Part shown: in pieces, positions 1 to 6,909 of the stretch
Numbering within the stretch: the stretch's first letter is position 1
How the letters are laid out: each line of letters begins with the position of its first letter
Source: Deltaproteobacteria bacterium
GTDB taxonomy: Bacteria; Desulfobacterota; DSM-4660; Desulfatiglandales; HGW-15
Assembly (NCBI GenBank): GCA_019308985.1
Contig: JAFDHB010000061.1
Coordinates: forward strand, 1 to 18,045
Direction: 5' to 3'
Length of the DNA stretch: 18,045 nucleotides
Notes under the pieces: model-generated
The model's database searches: none
Seen by the model: the letters and a program-made list of their open reading frames with translations, nothing else
What the model was told of the DNA's origin: nothing
Translations under genes and position numbers: made by a program

Positions 1-400
1 TGAGTTCAGGGAGTGCGGTCTTGGAAAAGACTGCCGCAGAAGCTATGCTCGATGCGCAGGAAGCGCCAAACATGGCGGCCGATGCCACGGTAACCATCAG
101 GACCCCTCCCCGGAGTCTCCCCAGCCACTTGTGTGCAGAATCATAGGCGCTCTGTGCAATTCCGCAGTTCGCAGCGAGGACCGACATCAGAATGAACAGC
201 GGGACAACCGCAAATGTATAGGAGGAGGTAATATGGTATGGAGCACTGGCAAATTGCTGGAGCGTATAAACGGGTCCCCCGATGAGCCATGAGCCCACGA
301 ATGCCGCTGCGAACAGGCAGATAAAAATCGGCACGCCGAGCATGAGGAACACAAACATCCCTATGAAAGTACCGAGACCGACCCATGCGCCATAATCCAT
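1..400 (-). CDS. dctM: TRAP transporter large permease, DctM type (3'-truncated by window edge)
   Basis: The reading frame is open from an ATG at 398-400 to the window edge, giving about 133 residues of a protein that is normally about 425-450. The visible part has several hydrophobic segments. It contains family-typical stretches: FLMLGVPIFICLFAAAF near the N-terminus, YTFAVVPLFILMS in the middle, and the small-residue stretch FGASCASSIASAAVF near the edge, where DctM proteins usually read SG/S-rich 'G.ssaSa.A'. By family knowledge DctM is the 12-helix channel subunit that works with DctQ and a periplasmic DctP in Na+- or H+-driven uptake of organic acids. A purine-rich AGAGGGAG lies just upstream of the ATG. 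It follows dctQ after a 69-bp gap, the usual P-Q-M order. The family call is firm; the substrate is unknown. Confidence 0.9.
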   Translation of the reverse strand, partial: MDYGAWVGLGTFIGMFVFLMLGVPIFICLFAAAFVGSWLIGGPVYTLQQFASAPYHITSSYTFAVVPLFILMSVLAANCGIAQSAYDSAHKWLGRLRGGVLMVTVASAAMFGASCASSIASAAVFSKTALPEL

Positions 401-469
401 TCTCTGGCTCCCTCTTCCAGCAGTGAAACCCTTAAGGCCTTCTGTGCCTGGGGCATGAAATAGAGTACT

Positions 470-970
470 TCATCGTCCAGATCCCACAACAAATCTCTTT
501 GCTAGTAGTAACAGCCACACCAGCGTCAAGAAGCCAAATGCCGCAACAGTCGCCAGATTGGCAGGCCACACGGGAAGATCTATGCCTTCCTTGAGTTGCA
601 TTATTTTCATCGTCTTTTGCAACTGCACGTACACACGCCAGGTGATAAACCCCGTGATGAGCGCTGCAATCACGTACTGGACAATTTCCAGCACAAAGCG
701 CAGTGATGGAGACATGCGTCTTTCCAGCATCGTGATCCGTATGTGGCCCCGCTCAAGTGCCACAAAGGCGATCGGCAACAGGGTCAAGAACACCATCAAC
801 TCCTCGCTTATATCCAGTGCTCCGGGGACCGATTTTGCAAAGAATTTCGTGCCAATTATATCGGTGAAATTCACCACCATCAGCACAGCCAGGCTGAAGC
901 CTCCCAGTATTGCCAGCCACCTGGCAATCTTCGTAACTAGGTCAAGTGCTCTGAGAACATAATTTCTCAT
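470..970 (-). CDS. dctQ: TRAP transporter small permease, DctQ type
   Basis: This is a 166-residue integral membrane protein, the usual size for DctQ. Four hydrophobic helices are visible, roughly at residues 15-35, 55-75, 90-112 and 138-160. Between helices 1 and 2 is the family-typical pattern FTDIIGTKFF...DISEELMVFL, with the acidic E-E before helix 2 and ALERGHIRI after it, matching the usual 'ealrkgrHIrVd'. DctQ is the four-helix subunit that supports the DctM channel in the inner membrane. It starts at an ATG with AAGAAGG about 7 bases upstream. It lies 412 bp downstream of dctP, an unusually long gap for this operon type, and that gap holds two hairpins. Family confidence is high; the transported acid cannot be read from the sequence. 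Confidence 0.9.
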   Translation of the reverse strand: MRNYVLRALDLVTKIARWLAILGGFSLAVLMVVNFTDIIGTKFFAKSVPGALDISEELMVFLTLLPIAFVALERGHIRITMLERRMSPSLRFVLEIVQYVIAALITGFITWRVYVQLQKTMKIMQLKEGIDLPVWPANLATVAAFGFLTLVWLLLLAKRFVVGSGR

Positions 971-1031
971 CTTCGACCTTCTTTCCCTTTCCGGCCCTCT
1001 CCTGAATTATCAGGGAGCTACGGAACAGGCT

Positions 1032-1054
1032 AAAAGGGGAAGCCTTTGGCTTCC
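1032..1054 (-). terminator. Hairpin with short U-tract upstream of dctQ
   Basis: On the minus strand a perfect 7-bp stem GGAAGCC/GGCTTCC with an AAA loop is followed by CCTTTTA. This is the shape of a weak intrinsic terminator or attenuator. It sits about 60-80 bases ahead of the dctQ start, so it would act on transcripts coming from dctP. The stem has only 7 pairs and the U-tract four T's after CC, so termination would be partial at best. Confidence 0.35.
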
Positions 1055-1248
1055 GTTGGCGGTGCCCCGAACATTCCTATCATGCAAGATCAATCAGCCC
1101 AAATCCCTTCCGGCCAGGATCCCCTTCGGAAAGGCTCAAGGGGTACGTTGGGCGCGGGAAGTCACGCTCATCGAAAGTGCATAAATCCTTGGGACACACT
1201 GTCATGGGGCGCCGCGACCTATGCTCCTTCAAACGCAATCTGAGTTAT

Positions 1249-1267
1249 GTGCCAACGTTCATGGCAC
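1249..1267. repeat. Short dyad in the dctP-dctQ gap
   Basis: GTGCCA and TGGCAC form a perfect 6-bp inverted repeat around a 7-base centre. It could be an operator half-site pair or the base of a small RNA hairpin. There is no adjacent promoter that I can recognise, so the function is open. Confidence 0.25.
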
Positions 1268-1270
1268 CTA

Positions 1271-1309
1271 CCTAAAAGGGCGAGGATACAGCAAAGGGCC
1301 GCCCTTAGG
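1271..1309 (-). terminator. Inverted repeat downstream of dctP
   Basis: Reading the minus strand, CCTAAGGGCG is followed 17 bases later by CGCCCTTTTAGG. This gives a 7-bp core stem (AAGGGCG/CGCCCTT) that is extended by CCT/AGG after a two-base bulge. The right arm carries four T's. It begins about 74 bases past the dctP stop, a plausible place for a processing site or partial terminator that would favour the dctP message over dctQM. The 17-base loop weakens the case for a true intrinsic terminator. Confidence 0.35.
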
Positions 1310-1382
1310 CTATGCCTCTGCCGTGAGCCGGTCGAAGGGCCGATGAGATTCTCCAGGGAGCATCAAGATTGAAGCAACCCTT

Positions 1383-2480
1383 TTACTGCCCCTTCCACTT
1401 GCCCCATTTCATCTCGTCCCAGTATTTTTGGATGATTCCTGCCTCTTTCCTTACGCCCGCGTTACTGCAAATGTCCTGCCAGTTTCTTATGGAATTCCTG
1501 AACAGCACCGTGAAAAACTCTTCACTTTCCCTTTGGGAGATCCTTATGACTTTCGCCCCCGACTGCTCAAGCTTACCATAGGTGTCTCTTATGAACCTTT
1601 CGTTTTGATCGACACTCCACCGGGCCGTCTCCCAGGAGGCATCCAGGAACGCCTTCTGCACGTCTGCGGGCAGCCGGTTCCAGCTATCCAGGTTGAAGGC
1701 CAGGGGAGTGGATATGACGGTGTTCTCCCCCAGAACCAGGTGTGCCTTGGCCGGCTCATACCACTTTAGGGGTATTACCGCAGCCGTGGCCATGAAGATG
1801 GCGTCTATGACCCCCCGTGACAGGGCCTCGTATAGCTCGGGGATCTGAACGTTGACAGGAATCCAGCCCAACTCCTTGAAGACCTCCCTGTGGAAGGCTG
1901 CAATCACGTTCACCTTCTTGCCCTTCAGCTCTGCGAGGGAAGAGCTGACCTCGAACCTGGCGGTAACCCCGGTCGGGCCATTGGCATGGAAGTGCAAGAT
2001 CTTTATGTTGTTACGCTCTTGTTCCGCTTCAAAAAGGCCCTTTGTCTCGGGCAACTCCCGGATGAGCGCGGTCACATTCCTCAGACCCTGTTCGCCACTG
2101 ACTCTCTGCTCCGTGTTGGTAATCTGGTGCAGGGGTAACTGCTGGGGGAACTGGTCAATATGCAGAGAAATAACGTCCACTGCGCCCGAACTTGCCAGGT
2201 CCAGTTGTTCGTGGGGCCCTCCCAGGGCACCAGCCATGAATCGCTCGATCTTTACCCTACCCTTCGTCTTCTTTTCAACCAGGTCAAAGGTATGGTTGGC
2301 CTGCACATTTGGAGGCTCCGGGGGCATGAAGCTGGAACTGAATCTGAGTTTGATCACCTTCTGTTCAGCGGCCAGGGAAGGCGCCTTGCAGGCCATCGCC
2401 AGGACCAACAGGACTGCCATAGAAATTGCAAGAGTTCCCTTCCATCCAAGGCATCCAAATCCTTTCCTCAATTTCGCCAT
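1383..2480 (-). CDS. dctP: TRAP transporter substrate-binding protein, DctP family
   Basis: This is a 365-residue exported binding protein, typical for DctP/TAXI-like solute receptors (about 330-370). The N-terminus has a positive stretch, then a hydrophobic core (residues about 17-31, AISMAVLLVLAMAC). A signal-peptidase I-like site lies around SLAA|EQ near residue 39; the Cys at the end of the core could be a poor lipobox. The mature part opens with the family pattern KLRFSSSFMPPE. Its central region PTGVTARFEV...LAELKGKKV corresponds to the segment carrying the conserved Arg that binds the carboxylate, followed by 'dlkGkk.R'. LYEALSRGVIDAIF matches the 'y.aLqtGvvDg' motif. A strong AAGGAGG lies before the ATG. 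It follows the SDR gene after 125 bp. It delivers an organic acid to DctQM. Confidence 0.93.
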   Translation of the reverse strand: MAKLRKGFGCLGWKGTLAISMAVLLVLAMACKAPSLAAEQKVIKLRFSSSFMPPEPPNVQANHTFDLVEKKTKGRVKIERFMAGALGGPHEQLDLASSGAVDVISLHIDQFPQQLPLHQITNTEQRVSGEQGLRNVTALIRELPETKGLFEAEQERNNIKILHFHANGPTGVTARFEVSSSLAELKGKKVNVIAAFHREVFKELGWIPVNVQIPELYEALSRGVIDAIFMATAAVIPLKWYEPAKAHLVLGENTVISTPLAFNLDSWNRLPADVQKAFLDASWETARWSVDQNERFIRDTYGKLEQSGAKVIRISQRESEEFFTVLFRNSIRNWQDICSNAGVRKEAGIIQKYWDEMKWGKWKGQ

Positions 2481-2605
2481 TTCTTCTCCCTCCTTCCAAA
2501 GCTTTTACGTTTTAAGAGGTACGCCCTTCTTTCCCCGTTGCCAGAAGGCTGGAACATCCCCTGAAGAAAACACATGCAAATGACCTCTGCCTTCCAACAG
2601 CGATA

Positions 2606-3391
2606 TCAAGCATAGACGCCCCCGTCTTGGATCAAGATCTGGCCAGTAACGTAGCTCGATGCATCCGAAGCAAGCCAGACCGCAAGGCCCTTGATCTCCT
2701 CTGCCTTAGCCGCTCTTGCCAATGGGATGTGAGGTATCAATTCGGCCTCCAGCGCTTCCTTTTCCTCCGGCGGAGTCAGACCCGTTTCATGATATCCGGG
2801 GCAGATGACGTTGACGCGGATATTGTTCTCAGCGTACTGCCTGGCAGCCAACTTTGTGAGCATGATGACCCCCGCCTTTGCCACGGAGTAGGCCGTGTTC
2901 AGCTTGGGGAATTCGTGATCAGCGACCGGCCAAAGGCCCCCGATTGACGAGATGCTGATGAAGTTCCCTCCCCTTTTACTTATCATTATCGGGAATACTG
3001 CCCTCATCAAAAGGAACACGCTTCTCAAGTTCACGTGTAACAGGAGGTCCCAATCTTCGATCGGTTTTTCGTGAATCCTTTGGAAGCCCACTTCCCGTAT
3101 AGCCGCACTGGCAAAGACCACATCAATGGTCCCAAACCCTGCCACTGCCCGATCAATGACCCTTTCCACCTGAGCCTGGTCAGAGACATCCGCGGGGATG
3201 GCCTTGACTCGAGTGCCATGGGCTTTTATCAGATCAACGGTCTCTTCGATCTTTTCCATCGTTTTTCCGACGCATATCACGTCGGCCCCGTATTCGGCCA
3301 TTGCTTCACAGATCGACCGGCCGAGACCTGAACCACCTCCTGTGACCAGCACAACTTTGCCCGAAAGATCAAATAGACCCTTTTCTTTCAT
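2606..3391 (-). CDS. Short-chain dehydrogenase/reductase, FabG/BaiA-like
   Basis: This is a 261-residue classical SDR. The nucleotide-binding motif TGGGSGLG is near residue 16, the acidic PADVSD follows beta-4, and the catalytic Ser is in SISSIGG. YSVAKAG gives the Tyr-x3-Lys pair, followed by NVICPG; the C-terminus ends VTGQILIQDGG, as in FabG-like enzymes. The usual NNAG motif is replaced by ASAA, which is uncommon. The residue after beta-2 is Gly then Lys (ICVGKT) rather than Asp, which leans towards NADP(H), but weakly. I chose the ATG at 3389-3391. It begins one base after the stop of the upstream flavoprotein and has AGGAAAAGGG in front; an ATG at 3454 would overlap the upstream gene by about 60 bp. 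The likely role is hydroxyl/keto interconversion on the pathway intermediate. Confidence 0.9.
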   Translation of the reverse strand: MKEKGLFDLSGKVVLVTGGGSGLGRSICEAMAEYGADVICVGKTMEKIEETVDLIKAHGTRVKAIPADVSDQAQVERVIDRAVAGFGTIDVVFASAAIREVGFQRIHEKPIEDWDLLLHVNLRSVFLLMRAVFPIMISKRGGNFISISSIGGLWPVADHEFPKLNTAYSVAKAGVIMLTKLAARQYAENNIRVNVICPGYHETGLTPPEEKEALEAELIPHIPLARAAKAEEIKGLAVWLASDASSYVTGQILIQDGGVYA

Positions 3392-3392
3392 A

Positions 3393-4859
3393 TCAAACCC
3401 TTTTCCTCTCTGTCCCCTTTGACCTAACATATGCCGCCGCACTTTCCGCGGCAATACGTCCTGAGTTCAAGGCAAAACCAAAGGCGCTCCCTGACAGGAC
3501 CGCACAGTAGGTATCGGACTCCCAACCGCCCGCATCTGATCCCGCCGCGTATAAACCCGGAATGGGATCATGGTCCTCGTCCAGGACCTCCATCCTGTGG
3601 TTTATCTTTATTCCTCCCGTGGTTCCAAGAAGGGCACCGCTTGACCTTATGGCATAGTAGGGAGGGGTGCGTAACGGGCGAAGGTATTGGGGATCTTTCA
3701 GGAATGTCTCGTCGTAGCGCCTTTCGCAGAAACTATTGTACTCCTCTACCGTCTTCCTGAGGGCCCCCCTTGAGGCCCCTATCCATTCGGATATCTCCTC
3801 CAGGGATTCAGAAGCCATGGCGCCTCCTTTGCGGGTCTGCTTCCTCAACTCCTCGTCCAGGTCATCGAGCCGCTGCCCTCTGGGCACGAACATTTCACCA
3901 CAACCCCTTACCAATCCCCTTTCAGCAATATCATTCTTGATACCGCTGTCCAGGATGCTGTAACAAATGCCGCCCTTTTGCCTCAATATGGCGTTGGCTG
4001 CTTCAAAGACATTGAAGGTTATCGTCTCGTGGATAAAACGCTCCCCTTTCCCGTTGACCCATATACAACAAGGCTCTCCCGCCACCCCCTCGACCGTCCA
4101 GTTCTTCGGGAAGGGTGCAGGACCGACCAGCATAATGTTACCGAGACCCTCTGTAGAGGCACCAAGTTCCATGGCCATCATCAAACCGTCCCCATCCATT
4201 CCCGGCACTCCCGACCGCTCAAGGATATCCATATACTGGGGACAGTACTTCTTGAGCAATTTTCTGTTACTGGCAAAACCTCCGGTAGCAATGATCACAC
4301 TCCCTGCCCCAATGTCTATGTGCCCCTTTTCCCCCTGCGCCCTTACGCCGACGATCTTCCCCTCCCCATCCGTCAATATCCTCTTCGCCCGCGTCTTCCG
4401 CAATATCGGTATCCCCCTCTCCTTGCACTCCCTCTCAAAGATCTTGATGAGCGTCGCACCATGGCCTTCAACAATGTGCCAGACCAGGGGAACCTGATTG
4501 GGATAAAAGGGAGCAATGCGGTTGAACTTCATTCCCTTCTCTTCTATCCACCGTACGGTATCGCCCGACTTGTTGATAAAGGCCCTCAGGACCCTCGTGT
4601 CTATCTTGTAGTGGGCGTAATCGAGGGCCACCTTGTAGAGATGGTCCCGATTGGCGTCAATCAGGAGTCTTCTCTGGGCCGGGCTCTCTGCCGCAAAGAA
4701 GCCTTCCGCCATCATGGCATTACCTCCGACCGCCCTCCTCTTTTCCAGGACCAGCACGCTGCAACCCCTTTCATGGGCGGTAAGGGCTGCCGGCAGTCCC
4801 GCACCCCCGCCACCAATGATGACCACATCAGCCTGCATCTTGGTTTCTTCGCCAGCCAT
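3393..4859 (-). CDS. FAD-binding oxidoreductase, KstD/fumarate-reductase flavoprotein fold (paralogue 1)
   Basis: This is a 488-residue soluble FAD-binding_2 family protein with no signal peptide. The Rossmann motif GGGGAGL is at about residue 17, GGNAMM follows the first helix-strand unit, and IIATGGFASN closes the FAD site. The C-terminal part has GGIKIN, IPGLYAAGSDAGG and FALNSGRIA. Residues that in Shewanella flavocytochrome c3 form the fumarate site (R402, H504, R545) are not conserved. GERFIHETITF has Phe where the TTR Arg would be, GTTGGIKIN has no His before the motif, and no NRLGGN is present. This favours a ketosteroid-dehydrogenase-like or unknown C-C dehydrogenation/reduction role. 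It is the most divergent of three paralogues in the cluster. Its Shine-Dalgarno GGAG sits over the stop region of the small upstream ORF. Confidence 0.88.
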   Translation of the reverse strand: MAGEETKMQADVVIIGGGGAGLPAALTAHERGCSVLVLEKRRAVGGNAMMAEGFFAAESPAQRRLLIDANRDHLYKVALDYAHYKIDTRVLRAFINKSGDTVRWIEEKGMKFNRIAPFYPNQVPLVWHIVEGHGATLIKIFERECKERGIPILRKTRAKRILTDGEGKIVGVRAQGEKGHIDIGAGSVIIATGGFASNRKLLKKYCPQYMDILERSGVPGMDGDGLMMAMELGASTEGLGNIMLVGPAPFPKNWTVEGVAGEPCCIWVNGKGERFIHETITFNVFEAANAILRQKGGICYSILDSGIKNDIAERGLVRGCGEMFVPRGQRLDDLDEELRKQTRKGGAMASESLEEISEWIGASRGALRKTVEEYNSFCERRYDETFLKDPQYLRPLRTPPYYAIRSSGALLGTTGGIKINHRMEVLDEDHDPIPGLYAAGSDAGGWESDTYCAVLSGSAFGFALNSGRIAAESAAAYVRSKGTERKRV

Positions 4860-4862
4860 GTC

Positions 4863-4994
4863 TCACTCCGGAAGCCTCTTGAGCCAGAGGGCTGCCAAGG
4901 TGTCCAAAAACCACTCTCGCCAGTTCGGGCCCCAGTATCCTGAGGCGTGCTCCTCAACAAGCGGACGGGAGTCGCCTCCCTCTGGAATCTTCAT
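4863..4994 (-). CDS. Small 43-residue protein translationally coupled to the AOR gene
   Basis: An ATG at 4992-4994 overlaps the TGA of the AOR gene as ATGA. The frame runs 43 codons to a TGA at 4863-4865, just three bases before the next gene's ATG. It fills the AOR-flavoprotein gap almost exactly, which argues for a real gene. The sequence is acidic at the start (MKIPEGGDSRPLVEEH) and then Trp/aromatic-rich (GYWGPNWREWFLDTLAALWL), with a predicted amphipathic helix over roughly residues 27-40, ending KRLPE. It has no cysteines, so it is not a ferredoxin. I recognise no family. It may be a small subunit or maturation helper of the AOR, or a docking peptide. The alternative is a chance open frame, but the exact ATGA junction and tight fit make that less likely. 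Confidence 0.55.
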   Translation of the reverse strand: MKIPEGGDSRPLVEEHASGYWGPNWREWFLDTLAALWLKRLPE

Positions 4995-6898
4995 CGAAAG
5001 ACAAGATTGAGATCCTCCAGACCGAGGGCAGCCAGCGTCTCTTTTCTGGGCAACCCGTCATCATGACTCCATCCCCTCAGTCCATAATACTCCCTGAGCA
5101 TCTTTGAAAACCGGTCCCTGTCCAGCACCCTGCCCGAAACCTCGACCGCTTCCTCATCCGGGCCCGGGACCATCGCGAAATCGAAATTGGGGATGCCTCC
5201 GATGGGCTCGGTGAAGTTATACTCTGGCGGGAAGTCATCTTCCGGGACTTTCCTTCCTTCTCTTACCAGGATGGCCCTTTGGAGGTTGCAGATCCGCTCT
5301 GCATATCCTTCCAGCTCCTCTCCTGCCTTGCCGGTCACCGCGGAAAATATCTTGGCCTCAAGGGCCGGGTCTCCCACATGGTCCGGCGTATTGAAAGAGT
5401 AAGTAACCGGATATGCGAAGTCGCAGAGGCCAAGGCTGTCTTTGAGATAGCACCTGTCCTGTATCTTCTTTGCCGCAAGGGCCTTGCCCTCATAGCCGGA
5501 CAAATTGCCTGCTTCGTCGCTACCCCAGAAGGTCCTCGCCACGTCATGAAAAACCCTGGTAGTAACGGGGGTCATGCCGGGCTGGAGTTGATTGAAGGCC
5601 CATGCCACGTAGACGAAGCCGGTCTCATGAAGCAGGAGATGGTGTACCCTGGGCTCCATGGGGTATAAGAGAGAATGGGTGATAAAGGCCCTGGGAGGGA
5701 ACAGGTCCTGGGTACCGATGGCCGCGATGTCACGCTTCAGCAGGGCCCTGGCTTCATTTGACATCTTCCCACGGGCACGCATCAGACCTTCGGCCAAGAC
5801 ATTACCAAAGCCCTCGCGGGATGCTATCAGCGCAAGGAGCCTTTCGAGAAATCCTCTTGTGCCGATCTCCGACAGGGGCAGGCCCACCTCCTGGTCCCTG
5901 AGAACTCCTGATTCATGGCAGGAATGGAGCCACTCAATCAAGCTTTCCAGTTCCCAGGTCTCTATGCCGTAATCGTTTGCCAGGGTAGGCGCATCGAAAA
6001 AGGTCTCCACCGGCTCATCTTCCTTTCCGTATTTCCAAGGCAGATAATATCCCTGTGACTGGCACTTCCTGTACCCTTCCAAGCGCTTCCCATACCTGTA
6101 GAGTCCCCTTATACACTCCAAGGCGCATTCATAACATCCTCCCTTGCCTATAACCTCCAGCAAATGGGCATGGTTGGTTGCGGCTACCGTAGGAGGAATA
6201 GACAGTCTCATACGTTTGCTTATCCTGACGGTGTAACGGTTGAGTTCTTTGAGCCTCTCGGGTTGGGCCAAGGCAGGATTTGTCCCTCCCCTCGTCACCA
6301 GGGCCTTAAGGTTTTTCGCCCCCATTACGGCCCCGAAACCCGCAGAACAGGTAGAGTGATGGGAGCCTACGATGACTGCCGTTCTTACCAGTCTTTCCCC
6401 TGCCAAACCAATGGTGAGGAATCTCGCCCCTTCACCGTGGATCCCTCTGAGCATTTCACCCGTTTGATATACACCTTTCCCCCAGAGGAAAGACGCGTCC
6501 AGAAGTTCGGCATTGTTGTCATTCACCCAAAGGTACACGGGGCTTGGCGCACGTCCTTCAATGACAATACCGTCAAATCCAGCCCTCTTGAGTTCAGCCC
6601 CTACATACCCTCCCATGCTACCGTAGCAGTATCCTTCGGGGAAGGCCATGGGAGACTTGCTTACTACTGACATGCGGTTCGCCGCCTGGGCTCCAGTTGC
6701 CACCAGGGGGCCGGTCATAAAGATCAGCCGGTTTTCCGGGTCAAAGGCCTTGGTCTCTGGCGCCACCGTCTCACAGTAGATCCTGCTAGCTATACCCCTG
6801 CCGCCCAGATATTGCTCAGCGTAACTTTGCGTCGGCAACCGGCTTATGCGCAAATGACTGAGGTCTACGTGTAATATCTCCCCCATCCACCCGTACAT
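4991..6898 (-). CDS. Aldehyde:ferredoxin oxidoreductase family protein (tungsten/molybdenum pterin enzyme)
   Basis: This is a 635-residue AOR-family protein, full length for the family (about 600-660). The N-terminal AOR domain has LGGRGIASR near residue 31, DPENRLIFMTGPL near 53, and GSMGGYVGAELKRAGFDGI at about 93-111. GAVMGAKNLKAL at about 189-200 also fits the bis-pterin cofactor domain. The [4Fe-4S] ligands are visible as C255-x2-C258-x3-C262 and C492 in KDSLGLC, matching the C-x2-C-x3-C plus DxxGLC pattern of Pyrococcus AOR. Members oxidise aldehydes or reduce acids with ferredoxin, and the BamB branch reduces benzoyl-CoA; I cannot place this one in a branch by eye. The gene starts 11 bases after the SnoaL-type gene, with AGGTGA upstream overlapping that gene's stop. 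It probably acts in the cytoplasm (no signal peptide seen). Confidence 0.92.
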   Translation of the reverse strand: MYGWMGEILHVDLSHLRISRLPTQSYAEQYLGGRGIASRIYCETVAPETKAFDPENRLIFMTGPLVATGAQAANRMSVVSKSPMAFPEGYCYGSMGGYVGAELKRAGFDGIVIEGRAPSPVYLWVNDNNAELLDASFLWGKGVYQTGEMLRGIHGEGARFLTIGLAGERLVRTAVIVGSHHSTCSAGFGAVMGAKNLKALVTRGGTNPALAQPERLKELNRYTVRISKRMRLSIPPTVAATNHAHLLEVIGKGGCYECALECIRGLYRYGKRLEGYRKCQSQGYYLPWKYGKEDEPVETFFDAPTLANDYGIETWELESLIEWLHSCHESGVLRDQEVGLPLSEIGTRGFLERLLALIASREGFGNVLAEGLMRARGKMSNEARALLKRDIAAIGTQDLFPPRAFITHSLLYPMEPRVHHLLLHETGFVYVAWAFNQLQPGMTPVTTRVFHDVARTFWGSDEAGNLSGYEGKALAAKKIQDRCYLKDSLGLCDFAYPVTYSFNTPDHVGDPALEAKIFSAVTGKAGEELEGYAERICNLQRAILVREGRKVPEDDFPPEYNFTEPIGGIPNFDFAMVPGPDEEAVEVSGRVLDRDRFSKMLREYYGLRGWSHDDGLPRKETLAALGLEDLNLVFR

Positions 6899-6909
6899 GG
6901 TTCATTCAC

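Larger units (their letters stand above)
971..1382. other. Long intergenic region between dctP and dctQ
   Basis: These 412 bases separate two genes that normally lie a few bases apart. I find no convincing gene here. The longest minus-strand ATG frame is about 41 codons, has no usable ribosome-binding site and resembles no family known to me. The stretch does hold two terminator-like inverted repeats (1271-1309 and 1032-1054), a short dyad GTGCCA-N7-TGGCAC at 1249-1267, and a C-T-T-C-G-A-C-rich segment near 1322-1340 that looks like a degenerate dispersed repeat. I could not find a convincing sigma70 or sigma54 promoter for dctQ by eye. Confidence 0.6.

Noticed and set aside
3393..3454. Upstream ATG at 3454 for the SDR gene
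   Set aside because: It would overlap the flavoprotein gene by about 60 bases and add an Arg-rich N-terminus with no family similarity. The ATG at 3391 has a good RBS and starts one base after the upstream stop.
3393..4859. Classical fumarate reductase or succinate dehydrogenase flavoprotein
   Set aside because: No HxxxGG, TTR or NRLGGN catalytic elements, and no FrdB/FrdC partners nearby. The same holds for the other two paralogues.
3978..4943. Long plus-strand open frame (321 codons) opposite the first flavoprotein
   Set aside because: It lies fully antisense to a gene with clear FAD motifs and has no recognisable domains; it is a by-product of the codon use of the real gene. The same applies to the other long plus-strand frames, such as 1852-2583, 7465-8337, 10567-11235 and 12945-13766.
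4712..4960. 82-codon minus-strand frame overlapping the first flavoprotein start
   Set aside because: It overlaps more than 140 bases of a well-supported gene in another frame and conflicts with the better-placed 43-codon ORF that begins at the AOR stop.
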